64,000 bases of DNA from AE-B3B sp964543295 (lineage in GTDB: Bacteria; Aerophobota; Aerophobia; Aerophobales; AE-B3A). The stretch is taken from contig CAZIXA010000005.1 in assembly GCA_964543295.1 (NCBI GenBank), positions 27,797 to 91,796 of the forward strand. Reading direction: 5' to 3'. Shown here piece by piece: positions 7,588-15,790 of the stretch. Position 1 is the first letter of the stretch, and the number at the start of each line of letters is the position of its first letter. The notes beneath the pieces are model-generated. The model saw only the letters and a program-made list of their open reading frames with translations. It searched no databases and had not been told where the DNA came from. The translations under genes were made by a program, and so were the position numbers.

Positions 7588-8703
7588 ATGATAATTGGTG
7601 TTCCTAAAGAGATAAAAAAGGCAGAGTTTAGAGTAGCCCTAACTCCGGCAGGAGCAAGGGCTCTATCAGAGACAGGGCATAAAGTTTTGGTGGAGAAAGG
7701 AGCAGGTGAGGGAAGCAGCTTTTCCGATGAGGAGTTTCAAAAGGCTGGAGGTGAGATCATCAAGGATAAATCGAGACTTTTTGATGATGCAGAGCTTATC
7801 CTCCAGGTAAAAGAGCCCCTTCCCGAGGAATGTGGACTTTTCCATGAAGGACAGGTCCTTTTCACTTTTTTACACCTTGCAGCAGATAAAACCTTAACCG
7901 AGGCTCTTTTGAAAGCGAAAATTGTGGGAATTGCCTATGAGACTGTGCAGAAAGATGATGGCTACCTACCCCTTCTTGCTCCCATGAGTGAGATGGCGGG
8001 AAGGATATCTCCCCTGGTTGGTTCTTTTTATCTGGCAAAGCATAGAGGTGGTTCGGGGAAGTTCATCGCAGGAGTACCGGGAGTTTCTCCGGCAAAGGTC
8101 GTGATAATTGGTGGGGGTACAGTGGGGATAAATGCAGCCAAGATAGCAGCAGGAATGAGGGCTCAAATAGTTATTCTGGATATAAACCCTGAGAGGATGC
8201 GGTATCTTGATGATATTATGCCTCCTAATGTTACCACTTTGATGTCAAATTCCTATAACCTGGAGAAAATCCTGCCGGATACGGATCTTTTAATTGGAGC
8301 AGCGCTGATTCCAGGAGCAAAAGCTCCCCGCCTTGTTACAAGAAAGATGCTCAAGCTTATGGGGAAAGGCTCGGTAATAGTGGATGTAGCTGTTGATCAG
8401 GGAGGGTGTGTGGAGACAACCCATCCTACCACTCAGGATGATCCGGTATTTGAGGCGGATGGCGTAGTTCATTATTGTGTTGCCAACATGCCCGGTGCTT
8501 ATCCCAAAACTTCGACCTTCGCATTGACCAATGTAACCCTGCCTTACGTTTTAAAAATAGCCAACCATGGATATAAACAGGCTCTGCGTGAGGATAGAGC
8601 TTTAGCCAGCGGGATCAACCTATTTAAAGGAAAGGTTACCTGTAAGGGAATTGCAGGAGCTCATGACCTTCCCTATCATCCGGTGAAGGAGGTTCTGGGA
8701 TAG
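7588..8703 (+). CDS. ald: Alanine dehydrogenase
   Basis: The enzyme interconverts L-alanine and pyruvate plus ammonium with NAD. At 371 residues it is the standard length. Lys75 (QVKEP) and His96 (FLHLA) occupy the canonical catalytic positions, and the NAD-binding loop IIGGGTVGINAA lies near residue 173. It is co-transcribed with the aminotransferase upstream (11-base spacing). It would regenerate pyruvate from the alanine that transaminase makes and release ammonium. No obvious terminator hairpin follows in 8704-8830, and that stretch shows nothing else. Confidence 0.95.
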   Translation: MIIGVPKEIKKAEFRVALTPAGARALSETGHKVLVEKGAGEGSSFSDEEFQKAGGEIIKDKSRLFDDAELILQVKEPLPEECGLFHEGQVLFTFLHLAADKTLTEALLKAKIVGIAYETVQKDDGYLPLLAPMSEMAGRISPLVGSFYLAKHRGGSGKFIAGVPGVSPAKVVIIGGGTVGINAAKIAAGMRAQIVILDINPERMRYLDDIMPPNVTTLMSNSYNLEKILPDTDLLIGAALIPGAKAPRLVTRKMLKLMGKGSVIVDVAVDQGGCVETTHPTTQDDPVFEADGVVHYCVANMPGAYPKTSTFALTNVTLPYVLKIANHGYKQALREDRALASGINLFKGKVTCKGIAGAHDLPYHPVKEVLG

Positions 8704-8833
8704 CGAATAAAAGATATTTTATATTGTTCTTTCTGACATAGTTCAATCTTCGTTGAAGCTGTGAAATTCTTTCTTACGATCATTCTACTTTTTCTCTTTG
8801 AAAGTTAATCTCTTGTTTAGTATTTATATGAAA

Positions 8834-8904
8834 GAAAGTTTTCCCAAGGGAAAAATACTGAAAATTTAACTTCTCTTTTAGGAGCTTTCCACAAAAGAAT
8901 GAAC
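8834..8904 (+). repeat. Diverged direct repeat, copy A
   Basis: This 71-base stretch is about 78 percent identical by eye to 9530-9600. The best-kept part is TTAGGAGCTTTC followed by a purine-rich tract and ATGAAC. It directly precedes the transposase fragment at 8906. A third, shorter match (GCTTTCAGGGAAAAAATGAACC) lies at 12775-12796. Confidence 0.5.
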
Positions 8905-8905
8905 A

Positions 8906-9283
8906 ATGTCGAGAAACTCAAAAGGCCTTTTCCTCTACAAAAGGCTCCCCGACGAGGAGATAGAGCACAGCAACGATGCTGTTGAGATCATATTTAGCTT
9001 CTTTAAGCCTCAATATAAGGTAATGAAGGAGTTTCAAATCCTAGAAGGAGTACAGACCCATTTTAATCTCTTTACTCTAAGGCATAACTTCAGGCTTTTC
9101 CTCGGGAAAAGCGAAAGGGGTTTTCCCCCTGTCCAGCTTGAGGGACTAAATGTATCCTTAAATGAGTGGCCAGATCTTCTCTATTCAGGAGATAAAGCTA
9201 TTGCAGAGGAGATTCTTTTTCTTTCTAGGAGGGCAAAAGAGGCGATTTTCTCGAAAGGTGACTGTTCAATTTTTGGTGGGTAA
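8906..9283 (+). pseudogene. C-terminal fragment of a transposase (probable)
   Basis: The 125-residue frame contains a block (NDAVEIIFSFFKPQYKV, then GVQTHFNLFTLRHNF) and a following GL...WPDLLY stretch. This is the usual look of the C-terminal end of DDE transposases, after the catalytic glutamate region. The DDE core itself is missing and no matching N-terminal codons are visible upstream, so the element is broken. The family is not certain. The following 9284-9529 holds no gene that I can support. Confidence 0.45.
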
Positions 9284-9529
9284 ACCGCATGTATTGCTGT
9301 CCAAAAAAGACCCAAGCCATTTTTTCAAAAATATACCTCAAGCCTTGCACTAGTGAGTTTTTCAGGTATTTCATCCACCAAATTTTGAACGGTTACCGCG
9401 AAAGGCGGCGCTTGACAAAAAAAGGGGTTAACGATTAGCAATGAAGTTGGATCTTTGGTAAGAAAAGAGCTAAAAATAAGGCCAGAAGGAGGTGGGAGAA
9501 CAAATATGGCCATTAGCTGGGAAATAAAA

Positions 9530-9600
9530 GAAGGCTTTCCGAAGAGAGAAGTGTTGAAAGATTAATTTCTCTTTTTAGGAGCTTTCAGGAAAAAATGAAC
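9530..9600 (+). repeat. Diverged direct repeat, copy B
   Basis: Partner of 8834-8904 and of the same length, with one base shift after the T run. It lies just before the ribosome-binding site of the solute-binding protein gene. Copies A and B bracket the transposase fragment, so they may have arisen from an old duplication or recombination. Confidence 0.5.
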
Positions 9601-9625
9601 CATATCTAATAAAGAGGAGTTAAAA

Positions 9626-11047
9626 ATGAAAAAAACGAAGAAATTCTTAGGTTTTATGATTGGATGTTTTATGATAATTGCGTTTCCTATCGCTGCGTTA
9701 GGTGTGAGCGAACAAGAGATGTGGACACAATATAAGGGAACACAAATATTTTTCCTCTCTGAAGATACACCACCTACTGCTGCGATCATGGATGTTGTGG
9801 GAGAATTTGAAAAAAAGACAGGCATCAAGGTAAACATAACCCAGACAAAATTAGAAGATGTGGATAGCAAAGTTTTATTAGACTTTGCAGCACATGCGGG
9901 AGATATTCAGGTTATTTACGCAGATCCGTTTGCGATTCTGGCTCCACTCTATGGCCACTTTGTTGATCTACGTAAATTTATTGAAGATCCCACTCTTCCA
10001 CAATTACCTGTTGGATTGGACGATTTTATCCATTCACAACTTATGACGGCGGGATATATGATTGATAAGGAAAAATTATTGTGTATACCCTACGATGCTC
10101 CCACGATGATCTGGATATACAGAAAAGATATTTTTGAAAAATATCACGACGCTTTCTATCAGGAAAAAGGATATGATTGGACCCCAGGAAAAAACCTAAG
10201 TTGGGAGCAATATTACGAGATAGCTAAGTGGATCAATGATAACGTACAAGAAGTAGATTATGGTGATGGTCATCAGGCACTTCAATATGATTCTTTGATG
10301 TGCGACTTCAGTAATATCCTCCAGGCCTATGGTGGTACCTATTTTGAAAATCCAGATTTCGCAACATGGGGAACCGCGGTTCCAGGCAGGTGTTTAATTG
10401 ACCAACCAAATGCCATAGAGGCAGCAAAATTTTATAAGAGGTTACTGAGCATTGCACACCCCGGTAGTCTATCATGGGATTGGAATGGAGTAGCTGATGC
10501 TTTTGCCGCAGGTAAAATTGCCATGACGCCTCAGTGGCATGAGTATGCAGCAATGCTGGAGGATCCAGCCACGTCAAAAGTAGCAGGGAAAGTTGGCTAT
10601 GCACTTCTCCCCCATGGTCCAACTGGAAGAAGCGCTAATCTCTATGGAGGTACGGGGATTGGGATCAACTCTTATGCTTCAGAAATAGAACAAAAAGCGG
10701 CTTGGCTATTTATTGTTTGGGCTACAAGTCCAGAAGTTCAGAAACAACTTCTTCCTTATGGTTCAACGCCTACTAGATATTCAGTGTACGCTGATCCTGA
10801 GGTAAAGAAAGGAATTAAAGAAAAGAGTAGTCCGATTATGCTCACCTTGAATACAGTTTTGGAAGCATGGAAACCGGAAAATGTTGGTATGCAACAGGGA
10901 AAGCTTACTACCTGGGTTCCAGTAGATACAACTATTTTCACTAATTTATCGATGATGCTAACCGGGAGGAAGACTCCTGAACAGGCCATGAAAGATGCAG
11001 CAAAGAAAATAGATGACATCACCGGCTGGAGCAGATTAACAAAATGA
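9626..11047 (+). CDS. Sugar ABC transporter, extracellular solute-binding protein
   Basis: The 473-residue protein starts with a signal peptide (MKKTKKF, then a hydrophobic run to about residue 26). It continues as a family-1 type solute-binding protein, with an EFEKKTGIKVNI segment and the C-terminal AAWLFIVWATSPEVQKQLL block. It captures a sugar outside the cytoplasmic membrane. A clear AGGAG precedes the ATG. Its two permease genes lie at 12856 and 13905, but an insertion sequence now separates them from it. No ATPase gene is nearby. Confidence 0.92.
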   Translation: MKKTKKFLGFMIGCFMIIAFPIAALGVSEQEMWTQYKGTQIFFLSEDTPPTAAIMDVVGEFEKKTGIKVNITQTKLEDVDSKVLLDFAAHAGDIQVIYADPFAILAPLYGHFVDLRKFIEDPTLPQLPVGLDDFIHSQLMTAGYMIDKEKLLCIPYDAPTMIWIYRKDIFEKYHDAFYQEKGYDWTPGKNLSWEQYYEIAKWINDNVQEVDYGDGHQALQYDSLMCDFSNILQAYGGTYFENPDFATWGTAVPGRCLIDQPNAIEAAKFYKRLLSIAHPGSLSWDWNGVADAFAAGKIAMTPQWHEYAAMLEDPATSKVAGKVGYALLPHGPTGRSANLYGGTGIGINSYASEIEQKAAWLFIVWATSPEVQKQLLPYGSTPTRYSVYADPEVKKGIKEKSSPIMLTLNTVLEAWKPENVGMQQGKLTTWVPVDTTIFTNLSMMLTGRKTPEQAMKDAAKKIDDITGWSRLTK

Positions 11048-11114
11048 ATATAGATGGTTATGCTGACATCCCTTGCTAATGGAATGGGAACGTAATGGGA
11101 AAGGATTAAAGTGT

Positions 11115-11154
11115 TTCTTAGGCATAAGAGAGAATTCTCTCTTATGCCTAAGAA
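11115..11154 (+). terminator. 40-base perfect palindrome after the binding-protein gene
   Basis: Two arms of 20 bases (11115-11134 and 11135-11154) are exact inverse complements around a central GAATTC. A run of seven T residues follows at 11171-11177. The position, just after a binding-protein gene and before permease genes, is where sugar transporter operons often carry a stem-loop that cuts downstream expression or protects the upstream mRNA. A terminator or mRNA-stability role is inferred. Confidence 0.6.
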
Positions 11155-11210
11155 GGAAATTTTATTAGAGTTTTTTTAAAGAAGTTGGATATTTAGTGGA
11201 AAAAAACTAA

Positions 11211-12690
11211 CAAGACTTTGGCAAAAAGTTAAGCAAAAATAGGCTCTTTGACGCATAGATACTGGTGAAATACGTTATAGTGATTCTTTAGCCACCTTAA
11301 GAAGTGAAGGAAATTGATTTTTCTAAAAAGTGCTCTCAAGGAGATCTCCGACAGTATTTAGATTGGCTTTGAGTATTCTTTGAAAGAATCCTTTTTGTTT
11401 GCTACACATCAAAAAGCTATGAGCAATAGAGACTGAATACCAGTGTCTCTTAATCGCTTTTAGAGTTCTTACCTGATACTGATCAAAGGCTAAGTTATCC
11501 TTAGCATCTCTATTAAAATCTTCTGTTCTCCATCGCTGGCTAAAGTGATAAACAATATCCTTATCCTTAAGGGAAAGATTATTAGTTACATAGACATCGA
11601 TTCTTTTCATATCCTTAGTATAAGGATCGGGCTTGGAAATAACGATCCTCTTCTTTACCTTTCAAGAGACTGAACTCTAAAATTTGCTCCCCAGATGTAT
11701 CTTTTTTCCTCCTTGCCATTCTTGTAGACCTTTGTTATTACCTGAAAGTAGCTTGGTGGAAGGGAATTGACTAACTTTTCTACAGTAAATTCCCTTCCTC
11801 ATCTTCCGTCGATGCTTCTTTTTTCTTATTCGAAGCTTCTTGTTTACCCGGTAAATGATATCATCGCTCTTTAAAGTGGAGATCCAATCTTTTCTTTGGT
11901 CTCGGATAAACGATACAAAATTCTGACAAAGATACCAGTTATCGAAGAGGGCTTCTTTAAACTGGATACCCTTTTCAATGGCATCCAGTACTAGTTTTTT
12001 CCCAAGCTCGATTTTGGTAAAGAAGTCTGGAGAGTCTTCTCCTTCTTCAAATTCATCAGCGGGCACATAAGGTTCGAGATTAACAGGAAAATCTCTTATC
12101 TTGTCCACATAATAAGAGGTAACAACTACGTTGTAGTTAACAAGATCTTTCTCACTACCGGCGTACTGCAGCTTAGCTGCTTCGATCTTTGTGGCTGAAT
12201 TTGATTTCTTACAGGCAACATCATCGATTACTAAGACTCCATAAGGGTAGGATCTTGTTCGATTATCCTTTTGGATTGTCTCCATCCTTCGGTTATTCAC
12301 CTTCTCTTCATTCCAGGGAGAGCTAGTTAAGAAATGGTGTAGTGAGTCGTAGTTACTCTTTGACCTATACTCGTCTATGGTTTGGATGTTGGTCCTCTTT
12401 AACTCAAGCTGAAGACCGAAGGGGTAAACCTTGAAGTTCTCAAACTGAGGCTCGATGAAAAGATCCTTAAATTCTTCCAAAAACTTCTCTAGGGATGGTG
12501 GTATGGTAGAGATAACATTCAGCATTCTAGCCTCCCTTACAATACTTGAATATTTAAATTGTCGTATTATAAGGGATTAGAGCTATTTTATCAAAGATCC
12601 TTTGCTAAAGCCTTATACAACCGTAACGTTCTAAGCCTTTACTAATAAGGCTTTGAAGTCAATTTGGGACTAATTTTTGCCAAAGTCTTG
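11211..12690 (-). mobile_element. IS701/IS4-like insertion sequence, about 1480 bp
   Basis: The ends are 17-base perfect inverted repeats (CAAGACTTTGGCAAAAA at 11211-11227 and its complement at 12674-12690). They are flanked by the direct repeat ACTAA at 11206-11210 and 12691-12695, which looks like a target-site duplication. The single transposase reading frame is on the minus strand and carries in-frame stops. The element sits inside a sugar ABC operon, between the binding-protein gene and the first permease. Confidence 0.85.
11323..12525 (-). pseudogene. IS701-like transposase with two in-frame stops
   Basis: Frames 11677-12525 (282 codons) and 11323-11610 are in the same register, separated by TAG at 11677-11679 and TGA at 11662-11664. 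Reading through, the protein would keep a DDE triad: first Asp in VLVIDDVACKK, second Asp in EALFDNWYLC, and the Glu in RWRTEDFNRDAKDNLAFDQYQ. The tract between the stops and the third motif still reads as protein (KKRIVISKPDPYTK). The simplest view is a recent pair of nonsense changes, or a small indel pair, in an otherwise intact transposase. Confidence 0.8.
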
Positions 12691-12855
12691 ACTAAGATGA
12701 GGTCAGGGGGAAGGTGTGAAAGCAGGTAGGCTGTTAGCTAAAGATAGGGAAACTCTTTAATAAAAAGAAACGTTGCTTTCAGGGAAAAAATGAACCAAGT
12801 CTTTTTAAAACTTCTCTTTGTGGCAGACAAATACAAACTTTGGAGAAATGCGTAG

Positions 12856-13728
12856 ATGAAAAGAAAAATTAAATTAAATACGGAATTATTTATGCTACTA
12901 CCCGTCGTGGTTATTCTAGGAATAATCACGATATATCCATTCATTTTTATGATAAAAATGAGTTTTATGAAGTACTCAACCTCCCCATCAATTCCAACCA
13001 ATTACATAGGAGGTGCTAACTGGGTTGAGTTATTCCATGATAAAGCGGTAGGTAATTCTTGGATTACGATGTTAATCTATTACGCTAGCGGAATAAGCTC
13101 TCAGTTAGTATTAGGCATAGCAATAGCACTTCTAATAGATAGTCTACCTAGAGGACAGAGTTTGTTTTCAAGTATTGTAATCATTCCAATGTTTCTTGCT
13201 CCGGTTCTCGTAGGACTCCTTTGGAAATTTTTGCTTCATGATGCATATGGTCCTTATGCTTATTATTTACACCAAATGAATCTTTTTAAGAGAATCTCTA
13301 TACTTGGAAATACAAAAACAGCATTGCCTTGTATGGTAATAATGGATACGTGGGAATGGACCCCTTTAATTACGCTTATTATTTTAGCCGGGCTAAAAAG
13401 TTTACCCACGGAAATTGTTGAAGCTTCTTTAATAGATGGTGCAAGCTACTTGCAACAACTAAGGTATATTATATTTCCCTTTTTAAAACAGGTCATTTTG
13501 GTCGCTTTATTTTTAAGAACGATGGATCTTTTTAGATTTTATACAAAGATTCTAGTTACTACGGGAGGTGGACCTGCTGATGCGACAAAGATCGTCGCTA
13601 TACGAATATTTGAGAATGGTTTCCGTTTTTATAGATTAGGATATGCTAGTGCTATTGGTCTTACCCTATTACTTAGTACAGTACTTACGTCTGAAATCTT
13701 ATATAAGCGTGTGCTAAAAGGAATTTAA
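12856..13728 (+). CDS. Sugar ABC transporter permease (MalF/UgpA type)
   Basis: The 290-residue membrane protein has six predicted transmembrane segments and the EAA loop EIVEASLIDGASYLQQLRYIIFP near residue 190, which contacts the ATPase. It pairs with the permease at 13905 to form the channel for the sugar bound by the 9626-11047 protein. The IS now lies 165 bases upstream. The sequence looks richer in A and T than the 0-9 kb region, which hints at transfer. The stretch 12691-12855 holds only the third short repeat match at 12775. Confidence 0.9.
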   Translation: MKRKIKLNTELFMLLPVVVILGIITIYPFIFMIKMSFMKYSTSPSIPTNYIGGANWVELFHDKAVGNSWITMLIYYASGISSQLVLGIAIALLIDSLPRGQSLFSSIVIIPMFLAPVLVGLLWKFLLHDAYGPYAYYLHQMNLFKRISILGNTKTALPCMVIMDTWEWTPLITLIILAGLKSLPTEIVEASLIDGASYLQQLRYIIFPFLKQVILVALFLRTMDLFRFYTKILVTTGGGPADATKIVAIRIFENGFRFYRLGYASAIGLTLLLSTVLTSEILYKRVLKGI

Positions 13729-13904
13729 GCATCAGCCCATCTGTGTGGTGAATAATGTCTAATAAAATCGAAAAGGGGGTTAGTTATAGGTATGAAATTT
13801 TTTTTACGTATTAAATCGAGTTTTAGATAGTAAGCGGTAACTAATTCCGTAATAAACTAAATTTAAGATCGTATTTTAAACAAAATAAGGAGTTGGAAAA
13901 TAGA

Positions 13905-14732
13905 GTGGGACAAAGTAATTCTAGAATAGTGATTAATATTACGAAGTACGCACTAATTATAATTATTTTGCTTTGGATACTAGTCCCCATTTTTTGGATG
14001 ATTTTAACTGCGCTAAAATCCCAAAGCGCTATGTACACTCTACCGCCGAAATGGATATTTAAACCAACTTTGTCAAATTTTAAGCATACGTGGGAAATGG
14101 GAATCTCAAAATATCTATGGAATAGTTTAATTGCTTCTTCTTCCGCAGTCGCCATAGCTACTCTCTTGGGTTCTTTAGCCGGATATAGTTTGACTAGAGG
14201 AAAAATCCCTAGGAGGAACGATATTGCTTTCTGGGTACTTACTACTCGCATGGCTCCAATTATTGCAGTTCTTCTTCCTCTATATATAATTTTTAGAAAC
14301 CTCCATCTTCTTAATACCCTCCTAGGACTAGTCGTGGCTTATACTACTTTTGATCTCCCTTTGGCAGTATGGATAATGGCTAGCTTTTTTAAAACAATAC
14401 CTAGAGAATTAGAGGAAGCAGCACTGATTGATGGATGTGGTAAATTGAGTAGTTTTTTACGTATTAGTTTACCATTATCTGCGCCTGGTTTGGTAGCAAC
14501 GGCGGTCCTTTGTTTTATCTTTGCTTGGAACGATTATGCATTTGCAGTTATCCTTACTACGTCTGATACACAAACCCTACCTGTATTTGCTGCCCGATTG
14601 ATAACTCATAGAGGAATTCAGTGGGGCATCATATTTTCCATGGGAACAATGATATTTATTCCTGTATTAATCGCCGGATGGATGATAAGAAAATATTTGG
14701 TGCGAGGTTTAACAATGGGAGCTATTAAATAA
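13905..14732 (+). CDS. Sugar ABC transporter permease (MalG/UgpE type)
   Basis: This is the second permease of the importer, about 275 residues, with an EAA loop ELEEAALIDGCGKLSSFLRISLP near residue 165 and the C-terminal YLVRGLTMGAIK typical of MalG-like proteins. Start choice: TTG at 13893 abuts the AAGGAG at 13887-13892 and leaves no spacer. GTG at 13905 is 12 bases downstream and is preferred. The 176 bases between the two permeases show no gene. Confidence 0.88.
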   Translation: MGQSNSRIVINITKYALIIIILLWILVPIFWMILTALKSQSAMYTLPPKWIFKPTLSNFKHTWEMGISKYLWNSLIASSSAVAIATLLGSLAGYSLTRGKIPRRNDIAFWVLTTRMAPIIAVLLPLYIIFRNLHLLNTLLGLVVAYTTFDLPLAVWIMASFFKTIPRELEEAALIDGCGKLSSFLRISLPLSAPGLVATAVLCFIFAWNDYAFAVILTTSDTQTLPVFAARLITHRGIQWGIIFSMGTMIFIPVLIAGWMIRKYLVRGLTMGAIK

Positions 14733-14766
14733 GTGTTAGAGTGTTACAAAAATTTGATACAGGAAG

Positions 14767-14785
14767 TTCTCCGTTCCTCGGAGAA
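14767..14785 (+). terminator. Short hairpin after the permease gene
   Basis: TTCTCCG (14767-14773) pairs exactly with CGGAGAA (14779-14785) around a five-base loop. There is no T run, so it may be a weak terminator or mRNA end-stabiliser. The remaining spacer to 15006 shows nothing else that I can support. Confidence 0.35.
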
Positions 14786-15006
14786 AGCAAAAAGGATATT
14801 CTTCTCTATGCAGGATGAGAGGACTAGATAAATACGTGAGCATTTTTTGACTAAAAATTGAGAGAATTCAGAAAGTATCTTATCTTTTGGAGAGGAGAGA
14901 AACTAATAGTTTTGTTAAGAGGTAACTATAACAAACATCTATGGGAAAATAAATCTTAAAAAGACTGTCTATTTGACACTACCGTTATTGGAATAAGAAG
15001 AGGGAA

Positions 15007-15783
15007 ATAGGATTTGCTCAAAAGGTAGCCATAGTAACTGGGGGAGACAAGGGGATAGGTAGAGCAGTCAGTCTAAGACTAGCCAAGGAAGGTGCAGATG
15101 TCGTTATTGCCAATATTCATACTGAACGTGCCAAGGAGGTAAGAAACGAAATAAAAAAAATTGGGCGCAGATGCATAGTGATAAAGACAGATGTCACCCA
15201 GGGCAATGAGGTTAATATGATGGTGGAAAAGACAATAAAAGAATTTGGCCGAATAGATATCCTGGTAAATAACGCAGGTATCTCCTCTATGGCACCTATG
15301 GTTGACCTTAAGGAAAGGGAATGGGACGCTAATATGAGCGTTAATGCCAAAGGCGTTTTTTTGTGCAGTAAAGCATTGGCTAAACACATGATTCAGAGGA
15401 GATCAGGTAAGATTATCAATAATGCATCGCTTGCTGCTAAAAGAGGCACACTATTTTTAGGTCACTACTCCGCTTCCAAATTTGCCGTCTTAGGTCTTAC
15501 CTATACCATGACTATTGAACTTGCTCCCTATAGCATCACGGTGAATGCCGTCTGTCCAGGTATTGTTGAAACAGATATGATCAGAAAGGAATGGAAATGG
15601 GAAGGGGATATAAGAGGAAGGACTCCTGAGGAGGTAAGAAAGGAGGTTCTATCAACCATTCCCTTGGGTAGACTCGCTAAGCCGGAAGACGTAGGCGGAG
15701 TGGTTGATTTTTTAGCATCGAAAGATTCTGACTATATAACTGGTCAAGCTATAAATATAAATGGAGGAATGGAAAGTCACTAA
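15007..15783 (+). CDS. Short-chain dehydrogenase/reductase with no standard start codon
   Basis: The frame encodes a complete SDR of about 258 residues. It has the nucleotide-binding loop VAIVTGGDKGIGRAV, the NNAG motif (DILVNNAGI), the catalytic Ser region (INNASLAAKRG), the YSASK active-site Tyr/Lys pair and the C-terminal ITGQAININGG. The stop upstream is at 14974. No ATG, GTG or TTG lies in frame before GTG at 15178, and starting there would delete the NAD-binding loop. ATA at 15007 or TTT at 15013 lies behind AAGAGGG. The gene is either initiated unusually or has lost its start. It probably belonged to the sugar importer operon. Confidence 0.7.
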   Translation: MGFAQKVAIVTGGDKGIGRAVSLRLAKEGADVVIANIHTERAKEVRNEIKKIGRRCIVIKTDVTQGNEVNMMVEKTIKEFGRIDILVNNAGISSMAPMVDLKEREWDANMSVNAKGVFLCSKALAKHMIQRRSGKIINNASLAAKRGTLFLGHYSASKFAVLGLTYTMTIELAPYSITVNAVCPGIVETDMIRKEWKWEGDIRGRTPEEVRKEVLSTIPLGRLAKPEDVGGVVDFLASKDSDYITGQAININGGMESH

Positions 15784-15790
15784 AAGATGG

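Noticed and set aside
11323..11610. 95-codon frame as a separate gene
   Set aside because: It is in the same register as the upstream transposase frame and holds the third catalytic motif, so it is the C-terminal part of that gene.
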